Source: Candidatus Gaiellasilicea maunaloa
GTDB taxonomy: Bacteria; Actinomycetota; Thermoleophilia; Gaiellales; Gaiellaceae
Length of the DNA stretch: 47,290 bases
Direction: 5' to 3'
Assembly (NCBI GenBank): GCA_024330215.1
Contig: JANDLU010000020.1
Coordinates: 1-47,290, forward strand
Positions 1 through 6,317 of the stretch are shown here, in pieces (the stretch's first letter is position 1; each line of letters opens with the position of its first letter). Below the pieces are notes generated by a model. It had not been told where the DNA came from and searched no databases. It worked only from the letters and a program-made list of their open reading frames with translations. The position numbers were made by a program, and so were the translations under genes.

Positions 1-1
1 G

Positions 2-220
2 GGTCCTATTGCGACCGATGCCCTCCGCGCGCGGCTGGCGCGCCGCGCCGTCGAGGGCGGGCTCGCCGTCGAGGACGCGCTCGCCGAGGCCGCCGCCGGA
101 ACCGCCCTCGGCCGGATGGCGACCGAGGAGGAGGTCTCGCAGGCGGCCCTCTTCCTCGCGAGCGATCTCTCCGCGGGGATCACCGGCGCGCTCCTCCCGG
201 TCGACGCGGGCATCCTCTGA
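2..220 (+). CDS. SDR-family oxidoreductase, C-terminal part (cut by window edge)
   Basis: This reading frame is open from the first base and stops at TGA 218-220. About 72 residues are visible. They end with an alpha-helical stretch, then ATEEEVSQAALFLASD, then an ITGALLPVDAGIL tail. This is the standard C-terminus of classical short-chain dehydrogenases (PF13561 type): helix, F-L-x-S-D, then G-x-x-x-x-V-D-G/A-G. The catalytic Tyr/Lys and Rossmann motifs lie outside the window, so the substrate cannot be inferred. The stop codon overlaps the next ATG (TGATG), showing translational coupling to the cupin gene and membership of a four-gene operon reaching to 2324. Confidence 0.85.
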   Translation, partial: GPIATDALRARLARRAVEGGLAVEDALAEAAAGTALGRMATEEEVSQAALFLASDLSAGITGALLPVDAGIL

Positions 221-564
221 TGCTGATCCGCGCCGGAGAGCGGCCCGAGGTGGAGGCTCCCGAGGACGATCTCGTGCTGCGGGCGCACGTCCGTGTCGAG
301 GACGGAGTCGGCCTGAGCCTGACCCACGTGCGCCTCTCCGGCACGCACCGGCCGCTTAGGACGACCCGCTCGGCCCGCGTCTACTACGTCCTCGAGGGCT
401 CTGCCCACTTCACGCTCGGTGCGGCCGAACCGTTCGTCGCGAAAGCCGGAGACGTCGTCATCGTTCCGCGCGGCGAGCTCTACTCGCTCGACGGTGAGCT
501 CACCTACCTCGTCCTGAACGCGCCCGCGTACGTCGAGGGCGACGACCTCTACGAAGAGCGCTGA
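220..564 (+). CDS. Small cupin-domain protein
   Basis: This 114-residue protein fits a single cupin barrel. It has a YYVLEGSAHFTLG turn near residues 59-71 (cupin motif 1 end) and AGDVVIVPRGELYSL near residues 82-96 (cupin motif 2). The usual HxH and Glu metal ligands of motif 1 are not evident: the equivalent stretch reads THRPLRTTRSARVYYVLEG. It may therefore be a non-metal or sensory/binding cupin rather than a dioxygenase. The ATG shares a base with the upstream stop and its own stop abuts the next ATG, so it is translated as part of the oxidoreductase operon. The substrate is unknown. Confidence 0.8.
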   Translation: MLIRAGERPEVEAPEDDLVLRAHVRVEDGVGLSLTHVRLSGTHRPLRTTRSARVYYVLEGSAHFTLGAAEPFVAKAGDVVIVPRGELYSLDGELTYLVLNAPAYVEGDDLYEER

Positions 565-1326
565 ATGACCCTGGAAGGAAGGACGGTGCTCGTCACCGGC
601 GCCTCGAAGGGGATCGGCGCTGCGATCGTGCGAGCGCTCGGCGAGCGAGGAGCCGCCGTCGTCGCCCACTACGGCGGCGACGAGGCTGGCGCCCGCGCTG
701 CGACCGCGGCGATCCCAGACGACCGGAAGCTGCTCGTCGGCGCTGATCTGGACGACCCGGCCGCCCCGCTGGGCCTGTGGGCGGAAGCCGTCGCCTGGCG
801 TGGCCGAATCGACGTCCTCGTCTTGAACGCGGCGCTCATGCTCGAGACGGCGCTCGACGCCGAGGAATCCATCTGGAGCGACGCCTGGGAGCGGACGCTG
901 CGCGTCAACGTGCTCGCCCCGGCGGCGCTGATGCGCGAGGCCGTGCGTCACTTTCGCGAGCGGGGCGGCGGCACGCTGATCACGCTCTCGAGCTGGGCCG
1001 CCCAGCGCGGCGCCGGCAACTCCGATCTCGTGGCGTACGCCGCGTCGAAGGCCGCCGTCAAGGCGATGGCGCAGACGATCGCGCGCAACCACGCGGCCGA
1101 CGGCGTCCTCTCCTATGTCGTCGCGCCGGGCGTCGTCCGCACCGGGATGTCGGAGCGGGCCGCCGCGAGTCGGGGCGGGGAGGAGGCGCTGACCGCGACG
1201 CTCGCGATGGGTGAGTGGGTGCCGCCCGAGGACGTCGCCGGCCTCGTCGCGTTCCTTGCCACCGGAAGCGTCCGTCATCTGACCGGCGCGACGCTCGACG
1301 TCAACGGTGCGAGCTACATCCGATGA
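565..1326 (+). CDS. SDR-family NAD(P)-dependent oxidoreductase
   Basis: This 253-residue protein has the full classical SDR layout. It has the TGASKGIG cofactor motif at residues 11-18, an NAA motif after strand 4, an active-site serine in ITLSSW, and YAASK with Tyr158 and Lys162. The C-terminus is HLTGATLDVNGASYIR. It is related to FabG-like 3-oxoacyl reductases, but the family is too broad to name a substrate. Its ATG directly follows the cupin stop, and its own TGA overlaps the ATG of the LLM gene (ATGA). Two SDRs, a cupin and a flavin oxidoreductase in one operon suggest a small-molecule catabolic or modification pathway. Confidence 0.9.
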   Translation: MTLEGRTVLVTGASKGIGAAIVRALGERGAAVVAHYGGDEAGARAATAAIPDDRKLLVGADLDDPAAPLGLWAEAVAWRGRIDVLVLNAALMLETALDAEESIWSDAWERTLRVNVLAPAALMREAVRHFRERGGGTLITLSSWAAQRGAGNSDLVAYAASKAAVKAMAQTIARNHAADGVLSYVVAPGVVRTGMSERAAASRGGEEALTATLAMGEWVPPEDVAGLVAFLATGSVRHLTGATLDVNGASYIR

Positions 1327-2324
1327 GATTCGGCGTCTGGTACGACCTGCGGAACCCGCCGCGCTGGCACCGGCCCTACGCGGAGCTCTACCGCGAGGCT
1401 CTCGACCAGATCGCCTGGGCCGAATCCGCCGGCTTCGACGCCGCGCTGGTCTCCGAGCACCATGTCACCGACGAGGGCTACCTGCCGTCGGTCTTCCCGT
1501 TCCTCGCCGCTCTCGCCGTGCGCACGACCACGATCCGGCTCGGCTCGGCCGTCCTGCTCGCGCCCTTCCACCATCCGATCCGCCTCGCCGAGGATTCAGC
1601 GTTCGTCGACCAGCTCAGCGGCGGCAGACTCGAGCTCGGCCTCGGGCTCGGCTACCGCCGCGACGAGTTCCGCGCGCTCGGTGTGCTGCGAGCGGAACGG
1701 GGGACGCACACCGAGGAGCTGATCGAGGTCGCTCGCCGAGCCTGGACGGGGGAGCCGTTCTCCCATCGCGGCGCCCATTGGAGCTTCGAGGATGTCACGG
1801 TGACGCCGACGCCCTTCCAACCCGGCGGCCCGCCGCTCTGGCTCGGCGGCGGCACGGCGAAGGCCGCAGAGCGCGCCGGCCGGCTCGGCTGCCACTTCAT
1901 GCCCGACGCCTACATCCCCGTCGAGCACTACGCGACCTACCGGCAGGCGCTCGCGGAGGCGGGCCACGATCCGGCCGCGTTCGAGGTGGCGATCAACCCG
2001 ACGGTCTTCGTCGCTGAAGATCCCGAGCGCGCCTGGGCGGAGATCGGCGAGCATCTCCGCTACCAGTACAACCGCTACCGCGAGTGGTTCGCGGCGGGCG
2101 GCGAGACGCCGGCGAAGACGGCAGCGAGCCGGGACGAGCTCCCGCGCGAGCGCTACCTGATCGGGACGCCCGAGCAGGTGAGCGCCGGGATCGAGGCCCT
2201 CTACACGCGGCAGCCGTTCGACCGCCTCTTCTTCTGGGCGCGACTGCCAGGTCTGTCGCTGGAGGCGAGTCAACGCTCGCTCGAGCTCTTCGCCGAGCGC
2301 GTGCTGCCGCACTTCGCCGGCTAG
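1323..2324 (+). CDS. LLM-class (luciferase-like) flavin-dependent oxidoreductase
   Basis: This 333-residue protein belongs to the bacterial luciferase-like family (PF00296), a TIM-barrel using FMN or coenzyme F420. Recognisable features are the start MRFGVWYDLRN, SEHH at about residues 44-47, IRLGSAVLLAPFHHPIRLAE, the GGRLELGLGLGYRRDEF strand and the C-terminal GTPEQVSAGIEAL. Start choice: ATG 1323 overlaps the preceding TGA (ATGA) and gives the conserved N-terminus. Upstream in-frame starts would run into the SDR gene. The stop TAG shares the palindromic CTAG 2321-2324 with the stop of the convergent M24 gene, so the two genes end on the same four bases. F420 use is likely in an actinobacterium but cannot be proved from sequence. 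Confidence 0.88.
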   Translation: MRFGVWYDLRNPPRWHRPYAELYREALDQIAWAESAGFDAALVSEHHVTDEGYLPSVFPFLAALAVRTTTIRLGSAVLLAPFHHPIRLAEDSAFVDQLSGGRLELGLGLGYRRDEFRALGVLRAERGTHTEELIEVARRAWTGEPFSHRGAHWSFEDVTVTPTPFQPGGPPLWLGGGTAKAAERAGRLGCHFMPDAYIPVEHYATYRQALAEAGHDPAAFEVAINPTVFVAEDPERAWAEIGEHLRYQYNRYREWFAAGGETPAKTAASRDELPRERYLIGTPEQVSAGIEALYTRQPFDRLFFWARLPGLSLEASQRSLELFAERVLPHFAG

Positions 2325-3409
2325 ACGACGGTGAGCTCGCGCGTGAAGCTGTTCAGTGCCTCGCAACCCGTCGCCGTTACGACCACGGTGTCCTCGACGT
2401 GGATCGGGGTGTCGCGGGCGATGAAGGCGCCCGGATCGATCGTGAAGACCATGCCTTCCTCGAGCGGATCGTCGTTTCCGAGCTGGAGGAGCGGCGGCTC
2501 GTGCGCGTCGCCGAGTCCGACGCCGTGACCGACCTTCCAGACCTGCTCGTAGCCGGCCTCGCCCATCGCGGCGGCGCAGGCGATATGGATCGTCTCGGCG
2601 CAGACGCCGGGGCGGACGGCGGCGATGGCCGCGTCGTAGGCGTGCAGCGTCGCCTCGTAGAGCCGCCGGGCGTCGGTGCTCGGCTCTCCGAGGAAGACGT
2701 TGCGCGCCGTGTCGGCCCGGTAGCCGCCGTGCGAGCCGGGGAAGAGGTCGACGTCGACGATCTCGCCGGCCTCGAAGCGGCGGTCGGTCAGGTGGTGGAA
2801 GGCTCCGGCGATCTCGAGCGACTCCGAGCCCGCCTCGATCATCGCGCGGACGATCTCGGTTCCCGCCTCAGCGACGGTCACGCCCGGTCGCAGCACCTCG
2901 ACGGCCCGGCGGTAACCGGCGTCGTGCGCCGCCGCCGCGAGCCGGAGATGCTCGAGCTCGTTCGCGTCCTTGACGGTTCGCAGCCGGTCGAACACTCGGC
3001 TGGCGCGCCGCAGCCGCACCGCCGGGACCTCGGCCGCGAGCAAGGCGGCGTCTCCGAACCAGAGCGAGTCCTCGACCCCGATCGTCTCGCCGCCGAGACC
3101 CGTGTCCGCGAAGGCGCGGCGAAGCGCATCGCCTGGATCCTGCCCGTCCAGGTAGGTGAGCACGGCCCGCACCGGGGAGCGTTCGAGCTCGAAGATCCGG
3201 GCGTGCATCTCGCTGACCACCAATGCCGGCTCGCCGTCGACGGGCACGAGCACCGCGGAGAGCCAGAGCGGCCAGCCGCCCGGATGGGCGCTCTCGCCGG
3301 TCAGCCAGCGGAAGCTCGGCCCGGCAGTGACGTAGAGACCGGCGAGTGCGGACTCCGCGGTCAGCGTCCGCGCGCGCTCGAGTCGGTTCCCGTAGTGCGG
3401 TCCAGCCAC
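2321..3409 (-). CDS. M24-family metallopeptidase (Xaa-Pro aminopeptidase / creatinase fold)
   Basis: This protein of about 362 residues has an N-terminal creatinase-like domain and a C-terminal pita-bread M24 domain. Metal-ligand positions are visible: VDVDLF (Asp), YRADTAR (Asp), VGHGVGLG (His), FTIDPGAF and HVEDTVVVT (Glu). In most aminopeptidases the fourth ligand is Glu in an EPG motif; here it is Asp (IDPG). The best start is GTG 3409, giving VAGPHYGNRLERA. An ATG at 3463 would add 18 residues that do not look like the family. Function may be Xaa-Pro dipeptidase or a creatinase relative; all five ligand positions are filled, favouring a metallopeptidase. It is convergent with the LLM gene and divergent from the DAO gene. 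Confidence 0.85.
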   Translation of the reverse strand: MAGPHYGNRLERARTLTAESALAGLYVTAGPSFRWLTGESAHPGGWPLWLSAVLVPVDGEPALVVSEMHARIFELERSPVRAVLTYLDGQDPGDALRRAFADTGLGGETIGVEDSLWFGDAALLAAEVPAVRLRRASRVFDRLRTVKDANELEHLRLAAAAHDAGYRRAVEVLRPGVTVAEAGTEIVRAMIEAGSESLEIAGAFHHLTDRRFEAGEIVDVDLFPGSHGGYRADTARNVFLGEPSTDARRLYEATLHAYDAAIAAVRPGVCAETIHIACAAAMGEAGYEQVWKVGHGVGLGDAHEPPLLQLGNDDPLEEGMVFTIDPGAFIARDTPIHVEDTVVVTATGCEALNSFTRELTVV

Positions 3410-3463
3410 GTCCGCGATCGTACTCAGGCATCGCCCAACCCACGACGAACAGGAGACCCGCAT

Positions 3464-3664
3464 GCCCTGGGCCGGATCGTCGTCGACTACGGCGACCGCG
3501 AGGAGACCGTGACGGGGGGACAGGCGTACTACGTCGAGCCGGGGCATCTGATCTCCTTCGAGGAAGACAGCGAGGCGGTCGAGTTCACCCCGACGCACGA
3601 GCTCGAGCGGACTCTCGAGGTAGTCCGGGCGAATGTGGCGCGCGCGAAGCCGGATGGCGACTGA
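3464..3664 (+). pseudogene. 5'-truncated cupin-domain gene remnant
   Basis: An open frame reads GRIVVDYGDREETVTGG, then QAYYVEPGHLISFEE and a C-terminal ELERTLEVVRANVARAK, ending at TGA 3662-3664. This looks like the C-terminal half of a roughly 110-residue cupin family whose members normally begin with a CPHxGYxxKGR-like stretch. No ATG, GTG or TTG precedes GRIVV in frame. Further upstream the frame only mirrors the antisense M24 gene. The only internal start is GTG 3509, which would yield half a barrel. The remnant still overlaps the DAO ATG by 11 bases, as an operon partner would. I infer that the 5' half was lost when the M24 segment was juxtaposed. Confidence 0.6.
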
Positions 3665-4769
3665 CGCAGCCGATGTCGCCGTCGTCGGCGCCGGGATCGT
3701 CGGTCTGGCGGTGGCGCGGGCCCTGCGCGAGCGCGGGGCATCGGTCATCGTCTGCGAGCGCACGGGAATCGGCTCGGGCCAGTCGGGCGTCCAGCCCGGC
3801 GGTGTCCGCCGCCAATGGGGGACGGCGACCGGCTGCCGGCTCGCCACGGAGTCGTTCGCGTTCTGGAGAGAGGCGCAGAGCCTGCTCGAGAGCCCGGTCG
3901 AGCTCCGTTTCCGCGAGTGCGGCTACCTCTTCGTCGCCCATTCGGAGCCGATGCTCGCGCGTCTGCGCGCGAACGTCGCGATCCAGAACGCCGAAGGCGT
4001 GCCCTCGCGCATCGTCGACCCGACGCAGGCGGCAGACCTCGTCCCAGGTCTGCGCACGAAAACCCTTTCCGGCGCCGCCTGGTGCGCGCAGGACGGCTAC
4101 TTCGACCGTCCGCAGGCGGTGGTCGAGGCCTTTGCCCGCGACGCGGACGTCCGGCTTGGTGAGGTGACCGAGTTGCGTCGCGCGGCGGGCGGCTGGGAGG
4201 TTCTCTCTGGCTCAGGCGTCGTGTCGGCCGCAAGCGTCGTCCTCGCCGCCGGAGTCGACTCGGCCCCGCTTGCCGCCGAGCCTGGCATGACGCTGCCGCT
4301 CGAGCGCGAGGAGCGCCATCTCTTCCTCAGCGTCCCGATCGCCGATCGCCTAGTCGAGCCGCTCGTCGTCTCGATCGAGCGCAGCTTCGCCGCGAAGCAG
4401 CTCGCCGACGGGCGCGTGCTCGCGAGCGACCTCGCCGCGACGGGCGACGCGGCCGCCGGCGCCCCTCGCTGGCGGGCACGCGTTCGCGAGGGGATCCGCG
4501 AGCTGCTCCCGGTCCTGGAGTACGTCGACTTCCCGATCCTGGCGAGCGGCGCCTACGACGTGACGCCGGATCGGCAGCCGATCCTCGGCCCGCTCGGCGA
4601 CGGCCTGTACGTGGCGGCAGGATTCAGCGGCCACGGCTTCATGATCGCGCCCGCGGTCGCCCGGATCCTGGCCGATGCCGTCGAGGGTCGCCTCGATCCG
4701 ATCCTCGACGTCCTCGACCTCGCGCGGTTTCAGGAGAGCCGCCTCTTACCGGAGCCGCAGGTTGTCTGA
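3654..4769 (+). CDS. FAD-dependent DAO-family oxidoreductase (monomeric sarcosine/glycine oxidase-like)
   Basis: This 371-residue protein starts MATDAADVAVVGAGIVGLA, a dinucleotide-binding GxGxxG close to the N-terminus as in D-amino-acid oxidase family members (PF01266). It contains SGQSGVQPGGVRRQWG, typical of the FAD-ribityl region, and a C-terminal DRQPILGP followed by LYVAAGFSGHGFMIAP, a signature of sarcosine/glycine oxidase-type enzymes. It probably oxidises an N-alkyl or alpha-amino acid, making H2O2 or passing electrons on. ATG 3654 is chosen because it precedes the FAD motif by the usual distance; an ATG slightly upstream (3633) lies inside the cupin remnant. The exact substrate is unknown. 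Confidence 0.85.
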   Translation: MATDAADVAVVGAGIVGLAVARALRERGASVIVCERTGIGSGQSGVQPGGVRRQWGTATGCRLATESFAFWREAQSLLESPVELRFRECGYLFVAHSEPMLARLRANVAIQNAEGVPSRIVDPTQAADLVPGLRTKTLSGAAWCAQDGYFDRPQAVVEAFARDADVRLGEVTELRRAAGGWEVLSGSGVVSAASVVLAAGVDSAPLAAEPGMTLPLEREERHLFLSVPIADRLVEPLVVSIERSFAAKQLADGRVLASDLAATGDAAAGAPRWRARVREGIRELLPVLEYVDFPILASGAYDVTPDRQPILGPLGDGLYVAAGFSGHGFMIAPAVARILADAVEGRLDPILDVLDLARFQESRLLPEPQVV

Positions 4770-4780
4770 GCCTGACTGAG

Positions 4781-4801
4781 CTTGTGTTGGAACAACACAA
4801 G
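4781..4801. promoter_or_regulatory. Palindrome CTTGTGTT-N5-AACACAAG, copy 1
   Basis: Perfect 8-bp arms CTTGTGTT and AACACAAG are separated by GGAAC. The site lies 11 bp after the DAO stop. The same 21-bp design occurs at 4839-4859 and at 22219-22239. The constant arm sequence and 5-bp spacer with variable centre are what a dimeric repressor site looks like. A weak hairpin terminator or a dispersed palindromic element is the alternative. Confidence 0.55.
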
Positions 4802-4838
4802 CGCGCTCGACCCACGGAGCGGTGCGGTGGACGATGAC

Positions 4839-4859
4839 CTTGTGTTGTTGAAACACAAA
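4839..4859. promoter_or_regulatory. Palindrome CTTGTGTT-N5-AACACAAA, copy 2
   Basis: The arms match copy 1 except for the last base; the spacer is GTTGA. It lies 32 bp upstream of the TIGR04076 gene start (4892), where a promoter or operator would be expected. Copies 1 and 2 start 58 bp apart, roughly five and a half helical turns. Confidence 0.55.
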
Positions 4860-4891
4860 GTTTGCCGAGGCCGTCTCACTATGCTCGGCAG

Positions 4892-5206
4892 ATGACCGAG
4901 ATGCGGCTCTACGACGTTCGCGTCACCGTCGAGCGAATCGAAGGTCGCTCGGTCTGCGGGCTCGCGGTCGGCGACTTCTTCGAGGTCACGGAGTCGAGTC
5001 GCGTCCGGATCCCGGAGGGGCGTCACTTCTGCCTCTTCGCGATCCAGGCGGTGCTGCCGCTCCTCCCGGCGAAGATGCGGCGCCTGCCCGCTGAGGACTG
5101 GCTCGAGCGGGACAACCTCGTCGCCTGCCCGGACCCCGACGAGCGCCTCGTGATGCGGATCGAGCGGCTCGGCGAGCGCTCGTTGCGGACCGAGGACCTC
5201 ACGTAG
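4892..5206 (+). CDS. TIGR04076-like small protein
   Basis: This 104-residue protein has the order expected of the TIGR04076 family: a YDVRVTVERIEGRSVCGLAVGD opening block of beta strands (split here: residues 6-27), a FEV strand, a HFCLFAIQAVLPLLPA block near the middle and CPDPDERLVMRIERL near the C-terminus. The biochemical role of this family is not established; conserved cysteines suggest metal or substrate binding. ATG 4892 is used; ATG 4898 would also keep the conserved block. It follows two copies of a palindromic candidate operator, and its stop codon TAG forms the left end of the fold-back element at 5204-5369. Confidence 0.65.
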   Translation: MTEMRLYDVRVTVERIEGRSVCGLAVGDFFEVTESSRVRIPEGRHFCLFAIQAVLPLLPAKMRRLPAEDWLERDNLVACPDPDERLVMRIERLGERSLRTEDLT

Positions 5207-5369
5207 TGCCTCTGCCGGCAATGCCCTCCTGGCCCCTGGCGCGCGATCAGCGGCGCCAGGCGTCGTCCTCGCTCGCCTCGATAGCCCCAGCTATCGAGGC
5301 TCCCTGCGTGCCAGCCTGGCTTGCTGCTCACGCCCCAGGAGCGAGGCCGCACTACCGGCAGAGGCACTA
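5204..5369. repeat. 166-bp fold-back element with 15-bp terminal inverted repeats
   Basis: The ends are perfect inverted repeats: TAGTGCCTCTGCCGG (5204-5218) and its complement at 5355-5369. The centre holds an 11-bp perfect inverted repeat, GCCTCGATAGC (5275-5285) and its complement at 5290-5300, around CCCA. The arms between pair imperfectly (shared CCTGG, GCCAGGC and similar words), so the whole element can fold as one long hairpin. It starts and ends with TA, as expected for a miniature element using a TA target. The left end supplies the stop of the upstream gene and the right end abuts the GTG of the next gene. Confidence 0.65.
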
Positions 5370-6275
5370 GTGCGGGAGCTCGGGCTCGGGCTGCTCACCG
5401 ACCAGGAACCAGCGGACTACGAGTGGATCGCTCGCCGGGCCGAGGAGGCGGGAGTCGACGTGCTCTCGGTCTTCCACGACCTCCTCTACCAGCCGGCGAT
5501 CGGGCCGCTCCTCCTGATGGCGCGCTCGACCGAGCGGATCCGGCTCGGCCCGGCCGCGCTCAACCCGTTCACGCTCCACCCGTACGAGATCGCGGGCCAG
5601 ATCGCGGTTCTCGATCGCGTCTCTCGGGGCCGCGCCTACCTAGGGCTCGCGAAGGGCGCCTGGCTCGACCGACTGGGACTCGACGAGAAGCAGCCGTTGA
5701 CCGCCTTGCGCGAAGCGGTCGAGATCGTGACGAAGCTCCTCGCAGGCGATCCGAGCGGCGTCGCGGGCGCGCGCTTTCGGCTCCAGCCCGGGACGGTGCT
5801 CGCCTACCGGCGCGAACGGAGGCGCGTCCCGCTCCTGATCGGCACGTGGGGTAGACGAACGACGGCGTGGGCAGGAACCGTCGCCGACGAGCTCAAGCTC
5901 GGCGGCTCCGCCAACCCCGGGCTGGTCCCGGTCGTGCGCACGTGGCTCGACAACCCGGAGGTCGAGATCGTCGCCGGCTGCGTGACCGTCGTCGACGAGG
6001 ACGGAAGCTGGGCTCGGGAGCGGGCTCGTGCCGTCGTCGCCCCGTACCTCGAGGTCGTCGCGAAGCTCGATCCGACGTTCGAGCTCCGGCCTGGGGAGGA
6101 GCCGCCGCTCGACCGCTTCACGATTGCCGGCACGCCGGAGGACGTGGCCATGCGCGTCGAGGAGCTCTGGGCCGCCGGCGCAGGCCGGGTCGAGCTGGGC
6201 ACCCCGCAGGGCCGGACGACGCGCGCGGGTGTCGATCTGATCTGCGACCGCGTCCTCCCACTCTTGCGCCGTTGA
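5370..6275 (+). CDS. LLM-class F420/FMN-dependent oxidoreductase
   Basis: This 301-residue luciferase-like TIM-barrel protein has the N-terminal strand RELGLGLLTDQEPADYEW, STERIRLGPAALNPFTLHPYE (residues ~50-71; conserved R-x-x-L-G strand), RGRAYLGLAKG and the C-terminal FTIAGTPEDVAMRVEEL. The profile resembles F420-dependent methylene-tetrahydromethanopterin-reductase-like enzymes. The start is GTG 5370, immediately after the fold-back element; no good Shine-Dalgarno sequence is visible because the element supplies the upstream bases. It may originally have been co-transcribed with the TIGR04076 gene. The substrate is unknown. Confidence 0.87.
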   Translation: MRELGLGLLTDQEPADYEWIARRAEEAGVDVLSVFHDLLYQPAIGPLLLMARSTERIRLGPAALNPFTLHPYEIAGQIAVLDRVSRGRAYLGLAKGAWLDRLGLDEKQPLTALREAVEIVTKLLAGDPSGVAGARFRLQPGTVLAYRRERRRVPLLIGTWGRRTTAWAGTVADELKLGGSANPGLVPVVRTWLDNPEVEIVAGCVTVVDEDGSWARERARAVVAPYLEVVAKLDPTFELRPGEEPPLDRFTIAGTPEDVAMRVEELWAAGAGRVELGTPQGRTTRAGVDLICDRVLPLLRR

Positions 6276-6310
6276 GCGGCGGGCGGCCCGTTCGGGCACA
6301 CCCGCCGCTC
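6274..6310. terminator. Bidirectional hairpin between convergent genes
   Basis: GAGCGGCGGG (6274-6283) pairs perfectly with CCCGCCGCTC (6301-6310). A second smaller stem (GCCCG/CGGGC) sits inside the loop. It lies exactly between the stops of two convergent genes (LLM protein and solute-binding protein). There is no long T-run, as is common in high-GC genomes. Confidence 0.65.
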
Positions 6311-6317
6311 GAGCGAG

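Noticed and set aside
3462-3512. ATG 3462 as start of a short protein upstream of the cupin remnant
   Set aside because: It is out of frame with the cupin sequence and stops after 16 codons. It would only matter if a frameshift joined it, for which there is no clear evidence.
2084-3664. A long open frame on the + strand antisense to the M24 gene
   Set aside because: Its translation is Arg/Ala-rich and lacks family motifs until the last 67 codons. High GC keeps antisense frames open. Only the cupin-like end (3464-3664) was kept, as a remnant.
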